Shown: positions 43,093 through 50,844 of the stretch, piece by piece
Numbering within the stretch: the stretch's first letter is position 1
How the letters are laid out: each line of letters begins with the position of its first letter
NCBI RefSeq assembly: GCF_019903425.1
Contig: NZ_JACHUZ010000011.1
Location: 62,001-126,000 of the forward strand
From: Vreelandella halophila
GTDB lineage: Bacteria > Pseudomonadota > Gammaproteobacteria > Pseudomonadales > Oleiphilaceae
DNA: 64,000 bases
Reading direction: 5' to 3'
Position numbers and translations under genes: made by a program
The notes under the pieces: generated by a model
Databases searched by the model: none
Seen by the model: only the letters and a program-made list of their open reading frames with translations
What the model was told of the DNA's origin: nothing

Positions 43093-43859
43093 CAGCGCAC
43101 TCTCCCCAATCTCAGATCCTCCACCAGGGCCGCGTAGTCGACGGCGCCGTTACTGGTGGCCTGGTACTCAAAAACCGTTCTGCCGAAGCCTGGCGCTTCC
43201 GCCAGGGCCGCGTTCTCCCGGATCGGCGTCTCCAGCAGCTGCCCGGGGAAATGGTTCACCAGGGTCTCCTGCACCTCGCGCGACAGTCGCCGCCGGGTCT
43301 GGAAGCGGGTCAGGACCAGCCACTTGCGGCTGGCCGCCTGCATCCGTTCCTCTACTTTCGCCAGGGTCTGCATCAGCGTGGACAGCCCCTGTAGTGACAG
43401 GAAATCGCAGGCCACTGGTATCACCAGGTCATCGGCGGCCAGCAGGGCGTTCATCACCAGCAGGCCGGATGACGGCGGGCAGTCCATGACCACCCACTCG
43501 GGTGCTTCCGCCGCGCTTTCCGTTTCCAGTTCGTACAGCGCCTCGTTCAGCCACCAGCCGCGTTCCGGGCCGCCCTCGTCCAGGGTCTCGAAGCTGCGCA
43601 GGCCGGGGCCGGCGCAGACCACGTCCAGGTGTTCGCGAACGTTCTGGCGGTGATCAACCAGCCGTTCCTCGTTGAGCAGCACCTGGTCCAGCCCGGCCCG
43701 GCGGTTGTCCGCGCCCAGGCTGGTGCCCATGTGCCCCTGCGGGTCCATGTCGATACCCAGGACCCGTTCACCCAGCCGCGCCATACCGTGGGCGAGGTGA
43801 ACGCTGGTGGTGGTCTTACCCACGCCACCCTTCTGATTCAGGACTGCGACGGCGCGCAT
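43092..43859 (-). CDS. ParA/MinD-family ATPase of the chemotaxis operon (PpfA/ParC-like)
   Basis: A 255-residue deviant-Walker ATPase: [20 protein letters not shown] includes the signature Lys, then [40 protein letters not shown] and [14 protein letters not shown]. Such ATPases use nucleoid binding to place plasmids, carboxysomes or chemosensory arrays. Sitting between cheW and a membrane-free receptor, it most likely positions or partitions a cytoplasmic receptor cluster as PpfA does in Rhodobacter sphaeroides. No parB gene is present. No polar-anchor partner (ParP) was seen. Confidence 0.9.
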   Translation of the reverse strand: MRAVAVLNQKGGVGKTTTSVHLAHGMARLGERVLGIDMDPQGHMGTSLGADNRRAGLDQVLLNEERLVDHRQNVREHLDVVCAGPGLRSFETLDEGGPERGWWLNEALYELETESAAEAPEWVVMDCPPSSGLLVMNALLAADDLVIPVACDFLSLQGLSTLMQTLAKVEERMQAASRKWLVLTRFQTRRRLSREVQETLVNHFPGQLLETPIRENAALAEAPGFGRTVFEYQATSNGAVDYAALVEDLRLGRVR

Positions 43860-43862
43860 GGG

Positions 43863-44399
43863 TCAGTCACTGGCCCCGCCCACCCCGGCGTCCTCGCCGA
43901 GCAGGCTGTCCACGTCCAGAACGATCACCATCTTGTCTTCCATGGTGGCCAGACCGCGGATGAAGTCCGTGCGGATCACGGTGCCGAACTCGGGCGGTGG
44001 CCGGAGCTGGTCCTCGTTGATGCCGTAGACCTCGGAAAGCGCATCCACGATCAGGCCCATGATCCGCTCGCGGTCGCCATGGATGACCTTGACCAGAACC
44101 ACCACGGTGAACTGTGTGTACTCCAGCGTCTCCATGCCAAAGCGTTCGCGCAGGTCCACCACCGGCACGATGGTGCCGCGCATGTTGATGACCCCCTTCA
44201 CGTAGGGCGGGGTGTTGGGAATGGGCGTGGCGGTATCCCAGGCCCGGATTTCCTGGACCCGGAGGATGTCCACGCCGTATTCCTCATCTCCCAGTGTGAA
44301 GGTGAGGTATTGGTCGCCGTCGCCAACAGTGCCCTGGAGTGCAGCATCCTGCTGTGTCGTGGCGGTGCTGTTGGTCTTGTCGCTTGCGGATTCGCTCAT
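43863..44399 (-). CDS. cheW: Chemotaxis coupling protein CheW
   Basis: Links receptors to CheA. The CheW fold covers residues about 30-165: YLTFTLGDEEYGVDILRVQE, TPIPNTPPYVKGVINMRGTI, VPVVDLRERFGME and the end MEDKMVIVLDVDSLL. The N-terminal 28 residues are Ser/Thr/Gln-rich and disordered. 178 residues. Start overlaps the cheA stop by one base, and the ParA gene follows three bases after its stop. Confidence 0.96.
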   Translation of the reverse strand: MSESASDKTNSTATTQQDAALQGTVGDGDQYLTFTLGDEEYGVDILRVQEIRAWDTATPIPNTPPYVKGVINMRGTIVPVVDLRERFGMETLEYTQFTVVVLVKVIHGDRERIMGLIVDALSEVYGINEDQLRPPPEFGTVIRTDFIRGLATMEDKMVIVLDVDSLLGEDAGVGGASD

Positions 44400-46468
44400 C
44401 AGTTATTGGCTCCGTTCGTGAGCACTTCGTCGCGCGCCTGGGCCAGCTCCAGGAGTCCGGCAATGTCGAGGATCAGGGCCACAGTGCCATTGCCGAGGAT
44501 GGTTGCGCCGGCAAAGCCGGTCACTGGCCGGTAGTTGCTCTTGAGGCTCTTGATGACCACCTGCTGCTGGCCGAGGAGTTCGTCCACGTGCAGCCCGACG
44601 TAGCGGTCGTCCTCCTCGACCACCACCATCAGTTCATTCTCCAGGTCGCCACCCCCGGCCTCGTTGAACAGTTCCCGCAGGCGGATGATGGGGATGTAGT
44701 CGTCACGCCATTCGTAGAGTTCCGAGGTGCCGGCCATGCGCTTGATCTTGCCGCCCTGCATCTGCAGCGACTCCATGATCGAGATCAGCGGCACTACATA
44801 GACCTGGTCACCAACCCGGAACAGCTGCCCGTCAAGGATGGACAGGGTCAGCGGCAGGTGGATGGCGAAGCGCGTCCCCTTACCCGGGGTGGAGTTCACC
44901 GTGATGTTGCCGCCCAGCGCCTTGATGTTGCGCTTGACCACGTCCATGCCCACGCCACGGCCGGAAACATCGGTGGCCTCATCATGGGTGGACAGGCCGG
45001 GGTGGAAGATGAAATCGAACACCTGCTCGTCGGAGAGCTCCGCGCCGTTTTCCACCAGCCCCGCGTCGCGGGCCTTGTTGAGCAGCCTGTCGCGGCTTAT
45101 GCCGCCGCCGTCATCGTTGATCTCGATCACGATGTAGCCGCCCTTGTGGTAGGCGTTCATCTCCAGGGTGCCGGTCTCCGGCTTGCCCAGTTCGACGCGT
45201 TTTTCCGGCGGCTCGATGCCGTGGTCCATGGCGTTGCGGACCAGGTGAACAAGCGGGTCAATGATCTTCTCCATCACCGTCTTGTCCAGCTCCGTCTCTT
45301 CGCCATTGAGCTGCAGATCTACCTTCTTGCCCAGCTGGCGCATCAAGTCATGGACCATGCGCGGCAGGCGTGAGTAGGCGAAGCTGATCGGCACCATGCG
45401 GATGCGCATGACGTTTTCCTGCAGCTCGCGGGTGTTGCGCTCGAGCTGGGCGAGGCCGTCCTGGAGCTTCTCCAGCCTGTCCATGGTGAAGTTCTCGCCC
45501 AGTTCGTTAAGCATGGACTGGGTGATGACCAGCTCACCGACCATGTCGATGAGGTTGTCGATCTTGCCGGTATCCACCCGGATGGAGCTGCTGGTGCTGG
45601 CATTGCCGCCACCGCCACTCTGCTGGGCTGGTTTCTGTTGCTGGGTCTCATCCGCCACTTCCCCGGCGCCGGCCGCCTGGGATTCAGGTGCTGTTTCCAG
45701 CTCCGTGGCAGCGGTATTCCCGCTAACAGGCTCCAGGGGGGCGATGGTCAGGGAACAGTCATCCTCGACCCACTCGAAAACTTCTTCAATGGCCTCCCGC
45801 TGGACATCCCCATAAAGCTCAATGGTCCAGCTCAGGACACACTGTTCTGGATCCAGGTCGGGCAGGGCGGGGAGGCTGCTGCTGTCGCAACGCACCTGGA
45901 TCTCCCCGAGTTCGCTCAGTTCCTCGAGCAGCCGCAACGGGTCGTTGCCGGTCATGAACAGATGGGGCTCAGGTGTGAAGCTGATTCGCCAGCCACCGCC
46001 GGGGCCGCTGCCGCCACCGCCGTTGCCTTCGTCAGCGCTGCCTGCGTCCTCGTGGGCACCAGCACTGTCGTCGCCATTGTCACCATCGACCATGGCGGCC
46101 AGCCGGGTGGTGATGTCGGCGGCCTGCTCGGGGTCCGCCTCGCTGCCGTCACGCTCGGCCTGAAGCAGAGACCGAAGGCAGTCCACGGACTCCAGAAGAA
46201 GGTTGATCCCGTCGGTGGTAACCTCGCTTTCGCCTTCACGCAGGCGGTCAAGCAGTGTTTCGAGCTTGTGGGTCAGGTCGGTTACAGACGTCAGGCCGAA
46301 GGTCCCGGCGCCGCCTTTGATTGAGTGGGCGGCCCGGAAGATGTCGTTGAGCTGTTCCACGTCCGGCTCGCCGGCCGTCATGTTGAGCAGGCCGTTTTCC
46401 ATGTCGTCCAGTCCCTCGAAGCTTTCTTCGAAGAAGGTCTGCAGGAACTGGTTCATGTCGATGCTCAT
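44399..46468 (-). CDS. cheA: Chemotaxis histidine kinase CheA
   Basis: Central kinase passing phosphate to CheY and CheB. Domains: P1 HPt with His48 in IFRAAHSIKGGAGTFG; a P2-like region flanked by acidic Gly-rich linkers; P3 dimerisation (SIRVDTGKIDNLIDMVGELV); P4 ATPase with N box HLVRNAMDHGIEPPEKR, G1 EINDDGGGISRDRLLNKA, G2 DVSGRGVGMDVVKRNIKALG; and P5 regulatory domain (GDQVYVVPLISIMESLQM). ATG 46468 has GGAG five bases upstream; GTG 46474 is an alternative. 689 residues. Confidence 0.96.
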   Translation of the reverse strand: MSIDMNQFLQTFFEESFEGLDDMENGLLNMTAGEPDVEQLNDIFRAAHSIKGGAGTFGLTSVTDLTHKLETLLDRLREGESEVTTDGINLLLESVDCLRSLLQAERDGSEADPEQAADITTRLAAMVDGDNGDDSAGAHEDAGSADEGNGGGGSGPGGGWRISFTPEPHLFMTGNDPLRLLEELSELGEIQVRCDSSSLPALPDLDPEQCVLSWTIELYGDVQREAIEEVFEWVEDDCSLTIAPLEPVSGNTAATELETAPESQAAGAGEVADETQQQKPAQQSGGGGNASTSSSIRVDTGKIDNLIDMVGELVITQSMLNELGENFTMDRLEKLQDGLAQLERNTRELQENVMRIRMVPISFAYSRLPRMVHDLMRQLGKKVDLQLNGEETELDKTVMEKIIDPLVHLVRNAMDHGIEPPEKRVELGKPETGTLEMNAYHKGGYIVIEINDDGGGISRDRLLNKARDAGLVENGAELSDEQVFDFIFHPGLSTHDEATDVSGRGVGMDVVKRNIKALGGNITVNSTPGKGTRFAIHLPLTLSILDGQLFRVGDQVYVVPLISIMESLQMQGGKIKRMAGTSELYEWRDDYIPIIRLRELFNEAGGGDLENELMVVVEEDDRYVGLHVDELLGQQQVVIKSLKSNYRPVTGFAGATILGNGTVALILDIAGLLELAQARDEVLTNGANN

Positions 46469-46504
46469 AGCCACTCCGGCCTGTGATTCCGGTGAATTCG
46501 GTGT

Positions 46505-46867
46505 TTACCGTACAACCTTGCGGACAGCGCCCATCAGTTTTTCCGGGTCAAAGGGTTTGACCAGCCAGCCGGTGGCACCGGCGGCCTTGCCTTCCTGCTT
46601 CTTTTCCGGAGCCGATTCCGTGGTCAGGAGCAGAAGTGGCGTGAACTTGTAGTTGGGCAGCTTTCGCAGTTCCTTGATCAGCGTGATGCCGTCCATATTG
46701 GGCATGTTCACGTCCGTGATCACCGCATCGAACTTCTGCTGTTTGGCTTTGTCCAGTGCGGCCTTGCCATCCGGTGCATCCACCACGCTGTGGCCGTTCT
46801 GCTTGAGCGTGTGGGAAACCATCTGCCGCATCGAGGCGGAATCATCCACCGCGAGAATGTTTGCCAT
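46505..46867 (-). CDS. cheY: Chemotaxis response regulator CheY
   Basis: Single receiver domain of 120 residues: NILAVDDSASMRQMVSHTLK with the acidic pair Asp8/Asp9, phospho-acceptor Asp52 in DAVITDVNMPNMDGITLI, Thr in LLLLTTES and Lys in WLVKPFDPEKL. ATG 46867 follows AAGGAG by six bases. Whether it binds a flagellar motor or another output cannot be said; no flagellar genes are in the window and no cheZ is present. Confidence 0.95.
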   Translation of the reverse strand: MANILAVDDSASMRQMVSHTLKQNGHSVVDAPDGKAALDKAKQQKFDAVITDVNMPNMDGITLIKELRKLPNYKFTPLLLLTTESAPEKKQEGKAAGATGWLVKPFDPEKLMGAVRKVVR

Positions 46868-46903
46868 CGTCAACTCCTTGCCGCTTTCGGCGTTTCAAAA
46901 AGG

Positions 46904-47176
46904 TCAGGCAGTTTCTATGCCAAGAAGGGATTCCGCTTCGGCCAGGCACGCAGGGCGGTTGCGCCACTGCCATTCACGGCCCTGCATCTCCGCCTGTCGG
47001 CGGAACGCCAGCAGGAGCTGGACGCCCGCAGTGTCGATCCGTTGGGTGTCGGTGCCGTCCAGGATGGGGGGGGCGTCCGCATCGAGGGCGCTGGAAAGCT
47101 GCTGGTACAGCATGCCTGCCATGGAAATGTCCACTTGGCTTCCCAAGGCGACCGTATTGGCGGACTCTTCGTTCAT
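46904..47176 (-). CDS. STAS-domain protein heading the chemotaxis operon
   Basis: A 90-residue single STAS domain: VALGSQVDISMAGMLYQQL, PILDGTDTQRIDTAGVQLLL and a short end. In anti-sigma antagonists a Ser in the motif D-S-x-G is phosphorylated; here it is DTAG, so Thr is the candidate. GGAGG precedes the ATG. It is the first gene of the operon STAS-cheY-cheA-cheW-parA-MCP-cheR-cheD-cheB. STAS genes at the head of such clusters are known in marine gammaproteobacteria; their role is not settled. Confidence 0.82.
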   Translation of the reverse strand: MNEESANTVALGSQVDISMAGMLYQQLSSALDADAPPILDGTDTQRIDTAGVQLLLAFRRQAEMQGREWQWRNRPACLAEAESLLGIETA

Positions 47177-47239
47177 CCGGGTTTACCTCCGGTTTAAATG
47201 TTTATTGTAGCTACGGCACGTTACATCAGCGGGTTCAGC

Positions 47240-47253
47240 GTGAATCCGTTCAC
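47240..47253. repeat. Inverted repeat upstream of the che operon
   Basis: GTGAA-TCCG-TTCAC, extended by AG/CT pairs outside one mismatch, lies 64 bases before the STAS start in the 300-base gap 47177-47476. On the minus strand TACAAT (47204-47209) could be the -10 box, placing the repeat at about -40. Otherwise the gap holds only the upstream region of wrbA; no sigma28 (TAAA-N15-GCCGATAA) site was found. Confidence 0.4.
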
Positions 47254-47476
47254 ACTCCGCGTTATGACATCGTTTAACGGCCGGGCGCGCCAGAGCTTGA
47301 GCTGATCACCCATATCCGACTTTTGGAAGATTAGCAGGCGCATGCAATTCCTGCCCCTGTTGATGCATCAGTCATTTTGAACAGGGCGCTCGAAATGTTC
47401 CGCTTTGATGGGGACGGGCCGCGCGCTAGTCTGCTCAGCAGTAACAGATCACACGCAACACCACAGGAGATGGAAA

Positions 47477-48076
47477 ATGGCGAAAGTACTGGTACTTTAC
47501 TATTCGATGTACGGCCACATGGAAGACTTCGCGAACACCGTGGCCGAGGGGGCCGGCAGCGTTGATGGCGCCGAAGTGACGGTCAAGCGGGTTCCTGAGA
47601 CCATAGACTCCGACGCCTTCGCGAACGCTGGCGGCAAGGCTGACCAGCAGGCGTCGGTGGCAACCCCGAACGAGCTGGCGGATTATGACGCCATCCTTTT
47701 CGGCACGCCCACCCGCTTCGGCAACATGGCCGGTCAGATGCGGACCTTCATGGACCAGACCGGCGGGCTCTGGGCCAAGGGTGCGCTGTTCGGCAAGCTC
47801 GCCAGCGTGTTCGGTTCAACCGGTACCGGTGGCGGTGAGGAACAGACCCTGACCACCTTCTGGGTCACGCTGGCCCACCATGGCATGACCATTGTGCCGA
47901 TCGGCTATGGTACTGGAGAGCTGTTCGATATCTCCCAGCCCGGCGGCGGCACGCCCTATGGCGCCACCATGCTCGCCGGCGGTGACGGTTCCCGGCAGGC
48001 GGATGAGCGCGAGAAGGCCATTGCCCGGTTCCAGGGCAAGCATGTGGCGGAGCAGGCGGTGAAGCTGTTCGGCTGA
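47477..48076 (+). CDS. wrbA: NAD(P)H:quinone oxidoreductase WrbA
   Basis: Flavodoxin-like FMN protein reducing quinones by two electrons, protecting against redox cycling. The FMN phosphate loop is [20 protein letters not shown]; later [20 protein letters not shown] and [19 protein letters not shown] are diagnostic. 199 residues from ATG 47477, which has AGGAGA seven bases upstream; the frame opens 24 codons earlier. wrbA near DUF2069 is a conserved neighbourhood in related genomes, here split by a GspE-type gene. Confidence 0.94.
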   Translation: MAKVLVLYYSMYGHMEDFANTVAEGAGSVDGAEVTVKRVPETIDSDAFANAGGKADQQASVATPNELADYDAILFGTPTRFGNMAGQMRTFMDQTGGLWAKGALFGKLASVFGSTGTGGGEEQTLTTFWVTLAHHGMTIVPIGYGTGELFDISQPGGGTPYGATMLAGGDGSRQADEREKAIARFQGKHVAEQAVKLFG

Positions 48077-48084
48077 TTCAGGAA

Positions 48085-48123
48085 GGCCCCGGCAGAGCCG
48101 GGGCCAGTGCGCGCTCGGCGCGC
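48085..48123. terminator. Two GC-rich hairpins between convergent wrbA and the GspE-like gene
   Basis: GGCCCCGGC-AGA-GCCGGGGCC (48085-48105) is a perfect 9-bp hairpin; GCGCGC-TCG-GCGCGC (48109-48123) follows. They fill the 49-base gap between the two stop codons. There is no T-run on either side, so termination would not be of the classic intrinsic type. Confidence 0.5.
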
Positions 48124-48125
48124 CC

Positions 48126-49892
48126 CTACCTCTGGCTTTCCGGAGTGACCCGCATCACTTCTTCAACAGTGGTCAGCCCTGCGGCCACTTTCTGGGCGCC
48201 GGACAGGCGCAGTGACATCATCCCCTGCCTGTAGGCTTCCCGTCGCAACTGGTTCACGTCGCAGTCAGCAGTGATCAGATCCTCGACCGCGCCCTCCACG
48301 GGCATGATCTCGTAGACTCCGGAACGGCCCAGGTAACCGGTATTGCGGCACTGCAGGCAGCCCACCGGCTCGCAGGGGTGTTCCGGAGTGGGCGCCTTCC
48401 AAGGTTTGGTGAGGGTTCGCCAGGCCTCGGTGTCGATGCTGCCTTCCGTCTTGCACCCGGTACACAGTGTCCGCACCAAGCGCTGGGCCATGACCCCGAT
48501 CACGGTGGCACGGATCAGGTAGCTGGGCAGGCCCAGCTCAAGCAGCCGGGTGATGGCGCTGGGCGCATCGTTGGTGTGCAGGGTGGAGAGCACCAGGTGG
48601 CCGGTCAGCGCGCCCTGGACCGCCATGTCCGCGGTTTCCTGGTCGCGGATCTCGCCGATCATGATGATGTCCGGGTCCTGGCGCAGCAGCGCGCGCACGC
48701 CGTGGGCGAAGGTCAGGTCGATGCCGTGCTGCACCTGCATCTGGTTGAACGCCGGCTCCACCATCTCGATGGGGTCCTCGATGGTGCAGATGTTCACGTC
48801 GTCCGAGGCCATCTGGCGCAGCGTGGAATAGAGGGTGGTGGTCTTGCCGGAGCCGGTAGGGCCCGTGACCAGGATGATGCCATAGGGATTGTCGGTAATG
48901 CGCTGCCAGCGCTCACGATCATCCCGGGAGAAGCCCATCTGCTCAAAGGGCTTGAGCAGAACATCCGGGTCAAAGATCCGGAGAACCATCTTTTCGCCGA
49001 ACGCGGTGGGCATGGTCGCGATGCGCAGCTCCACCTCGCTTTCGTCCTGTTTACGGGTCTTGATGCGGCCGTCCTGGGGGCGGCGCTTTTCGGCCACGTT
49101 CAGCCGGCCCAGGATCTTGAGGCGGCTGAGTACCGCAATGCCCACGTTGATCGGGAATTCGTAGACGGTGTGCAGGACGCCGTCGATGCGGAAGCGCACC
49201 TGGGACATTTCCCGGCGCGGCTCGATGTGGATGTCGCTGGCGCGCTGCTCAAAGGCATAGTGGAGCAACCAGTCCACGATGCTGACCACGTGCTGGTCGT
49301 TGGCGTCCGCCTTGCCATCGCTCAGGTCGAGCAGCTGCTCGAAGCTCTGGACGTGCTTGCTCGCATCCTCACCACCGGCTTTGCTGACGGAGTTGGCGAG
49401 CTGGTAGAACTCCACCGTGAAGCGGCGGATGGCGGCCGGATTGGCGACCACCGGTGTCACTGTCCGCCGGGTGATGTGTTCCAGGTTGCTGATCCACTCG
49501 CGCTGGAAGGGCTGGGTCGTGGCAACCTGGACCTCGTCGCGCGTGACCTTCACCGCCAGGATGCCGTTGCGCTGGGCGTAGGCGTAGGACATCACGTCCG
49601 CCACCGAGGGCACGTCCACCTTGAGCGGGTCGATGTGCACGTAGTCCAGCCCTGACCAGTGGGCCAGCCACTCCGTGAGGGTATCCAGGTACAGGAGCTT
49701 TCCGGTGGTGGCGTCCTGCAACTGGGCATCGGCCAGCATTTCCAGGGGATGCTTCTGGCCATCCGAGCCCAGGTTGGCGTTACGGACGTCGCGGGCCTCC
49801 TCCTCGGTGATGCGCTCGTCCTGTACCAGGGCGTCGCAGACCTGGTGAAGGCTCAGTGGCTGGTCACGGCCGGGTTTCGGTGCCTTCGCCAT
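48126..49892 (-). CDS. Orphan GspE/PilB-type secretion ATPase
   Basis: A 588-residue type II secretion / type IV pilus assembly ATPase. The N-terminal 170 residues form a GspE N-domain; the motor has Walker A LVTGPTGSGKTTTLYSTL, Asp box TIEDPIEMVEPAFNQMQVQ, Walker B ALLRQDPDIIMIGEIRDQET and His box HLVLSTLHTNDAPSAITRL. A zinc-finger-like set LCTGC and VGCLQC follows. No other pilus or secretion genes are near, so its machine is elsewhere or it acts alone. Six bases separate it from DUF2069, in the same direction. Confidence 0.9.
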   Translation of the reverse strand: MAKAPKPGRDQPLSLHQVCDALVQDERITEEEARDVRNANLGSDGQKHPLEMLADAQLQDATTGKLLYLDTLTEWLAHWSGLDYVHIDPLKVDVPSVADVMSYAYAQRNGILAVKVTRDEVQVATTQPFQREWISNLEHITRRTVTPVVANPAAIRRFTVEFYQLANSVSKAGGEDASKHVQSFEQLLDLSDGKADANDQHVVSIVDWLLHYAFEQRASDIHIEPRREMSQVRFRIDGVLHTVYEFPINVGIAVLSRLKILGRLNVAEKRRPQDGRIKTRKQDESEVELRIATMPTAFGEKMVLRIFDPDVLLKPFEQMGFSRDDRERWQRITDNPYGIILVTGPTGSGKTTTLYSTLRQMASDDVNICTIEDPIEMVEPAFNQMQVQHGIDLTFAHGVRALLRQDPDIIMIGEIRDQETADMAVQGALTGHLVLSTLHTNDAPSAITRLLELGLPSYLIRATVIGVMAQRLVRTLCTGCKTEGSIDTEAWRTLTKPWKAPTPEHPCEPVGCLQCRNTGYLGRSGVYEIMPVEGAVEDLITADCDVNQLRREAYRQGMMSLRLSGAQKVAAGLTTVEEVMRVTPESQR

Positions 49893-49898
49893 ACAGGA

Positions 49899-50279
49899 TC
49901 AACCCGTGCTGATGCCGGGGTTCCGTGGATCATGGCGCAGCTTGAACAGCGCTGCCACGAAGAACACCAGTGTCAGCACCATCGGAATAACACTGGTCAG
50001 GGGCCACCCGTAAAGGTAGGAGCTGACCGACAGGGGCGCGAAGTAGATCATCATCATGAAGCAGGCCCAGATGTAGGTCAGATTGCGGCCCCGGAGCAGC
50101 CCGGGCACAAAGATAAGCAGCGGCGCCAGCTTGATGATCAGGACAGCGGTCTTCGAGGCTTCAACCGGTTCCGGCCAGAAGGTGGTCAGGGCCAGGATGC
50201 CCATCAGGGCGAAGAAACTGGCGAGGCCGATCCAGTGGGCCAGGGGAAGGTCGGAGTAGCGGCGCGCGGTTTCGGTCAT
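49899..50279 (-). CDS. DUF2069 membrane protein
   Basis: A 126-residue protein with four predicted membrane segments: HWIGLASFFALMGILALTTF, VLIIKLAPLLIFVPGLL, YIWACFMMMIYFAPLSV and SVIPMVLTLVFFVAALFKLR. Length, helix pattern and closeness to wrbA match the DUF2069 family, whose function is unknown. ATG 50279 has AGGTGA upstream; the much longer frame upstream runs through the divergent gene and is not real. Divergent from the TlpA-like lipoprotein. Confidence 0.85.
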   Translation of the reverse strand: MTETARRYSDLPLAHWIGLASFFALMGILALTTFWPEPVEASKTAVLIIKLAPLLIFVPGLLRGRNLTYIWACFMMMIYFAPLSVSSYLYGWPLTSVIPMVLTLVFFVAALFKLRHDPRNPGISTG

Positions 50280-50378
50280 TACGGGCGGTTCACCTGAGCG
50301 GGCATGGATTACGGAGGCCGGTTTTGCCGTTACAATGTTTGATCCGGCTTTGCCCGTTACTCTATCAGGAGGTTGGCG

Positions 50379-50840
50379 GTGATTCATCTCATACGCGCGA
50401 CAGTGGTCGTGCTGATCCTTGCGCTCGCGGGTTGTGACGGCATGCCCGGCGGCCTGGGTGGCAGTACCGAGTTTGCGTCCGCGGAGGGCGAACCGGTGGG
50501 CACCGCCGATCTGCAGGGGCAGTGGGTCTTCGTCAACTACTGGGCCGAGTGGTGCAAGCCCTGCTATGAAGAGATCCCGGAGCTGAACGCGCTGGACCAG
50601 CGTGACGGCGTGCGCGTCCTCGGCGTCAACTTTGACGAGGTTGAGGGTGACGCGTTGCGCACGCTCATGGACGACATGGGCATTGATTTCACCGTCGTTA
50701 CCGATGACCCCCAGGCCCACTACGGCTGGGAGCACCCGGTCTCGCTTCCTGCTACCTTTGTGATCAACCCTGAGGGTGATGTGGTGGAGGCCCGCTTCGG
50801 GGAGCAGACCGAGGAGGAACTGGTCGAGGTTATGGAGTAG
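50379..50840 (+). CDS. TlpA-family thioredoxin-like lipoprotein
   Basis: A periplasmic membrane-anchored thiol-disulfide protein of 153 residues. The lipobox is LALAGC; the active site is YWAEWCKPCYEEIPELN with CxxC, and the cis-Pro region is VSLPATFVINPEGDVVEARF. GTG 50379 is chosen because AGGAGG ends six bases before it; TTG 50373 would abut the ribosome site. A TACAAT -10-like box lies at 50331. Its last codons carry the ribosome site of dnaE, four bases after the stop. Confidence 0.88.
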   Translation: MIHLIRATVVVLILALAGCDGMPGGLGGSTEFASAEGEPVGTADLQGQWVFVNYWAEWCKPCYEEIPELNALDQRDGVRVLGVNFDEVEGDALRTLMDDMGIDFTVVTDDPQAHYGWEHPVSLPATFVINPEGDVVEARFGEQTEEELVEVME

Positions 50841-50844
50841 CCCT

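Noticed and set aside
48085-48123. Mobile-element end or attachment site between wrbA and the GspE-like gene
   Set aside because: The GC hairpins have no target duplication, no transposase and lie exactly between convergent stops; a terminator region explains them better.
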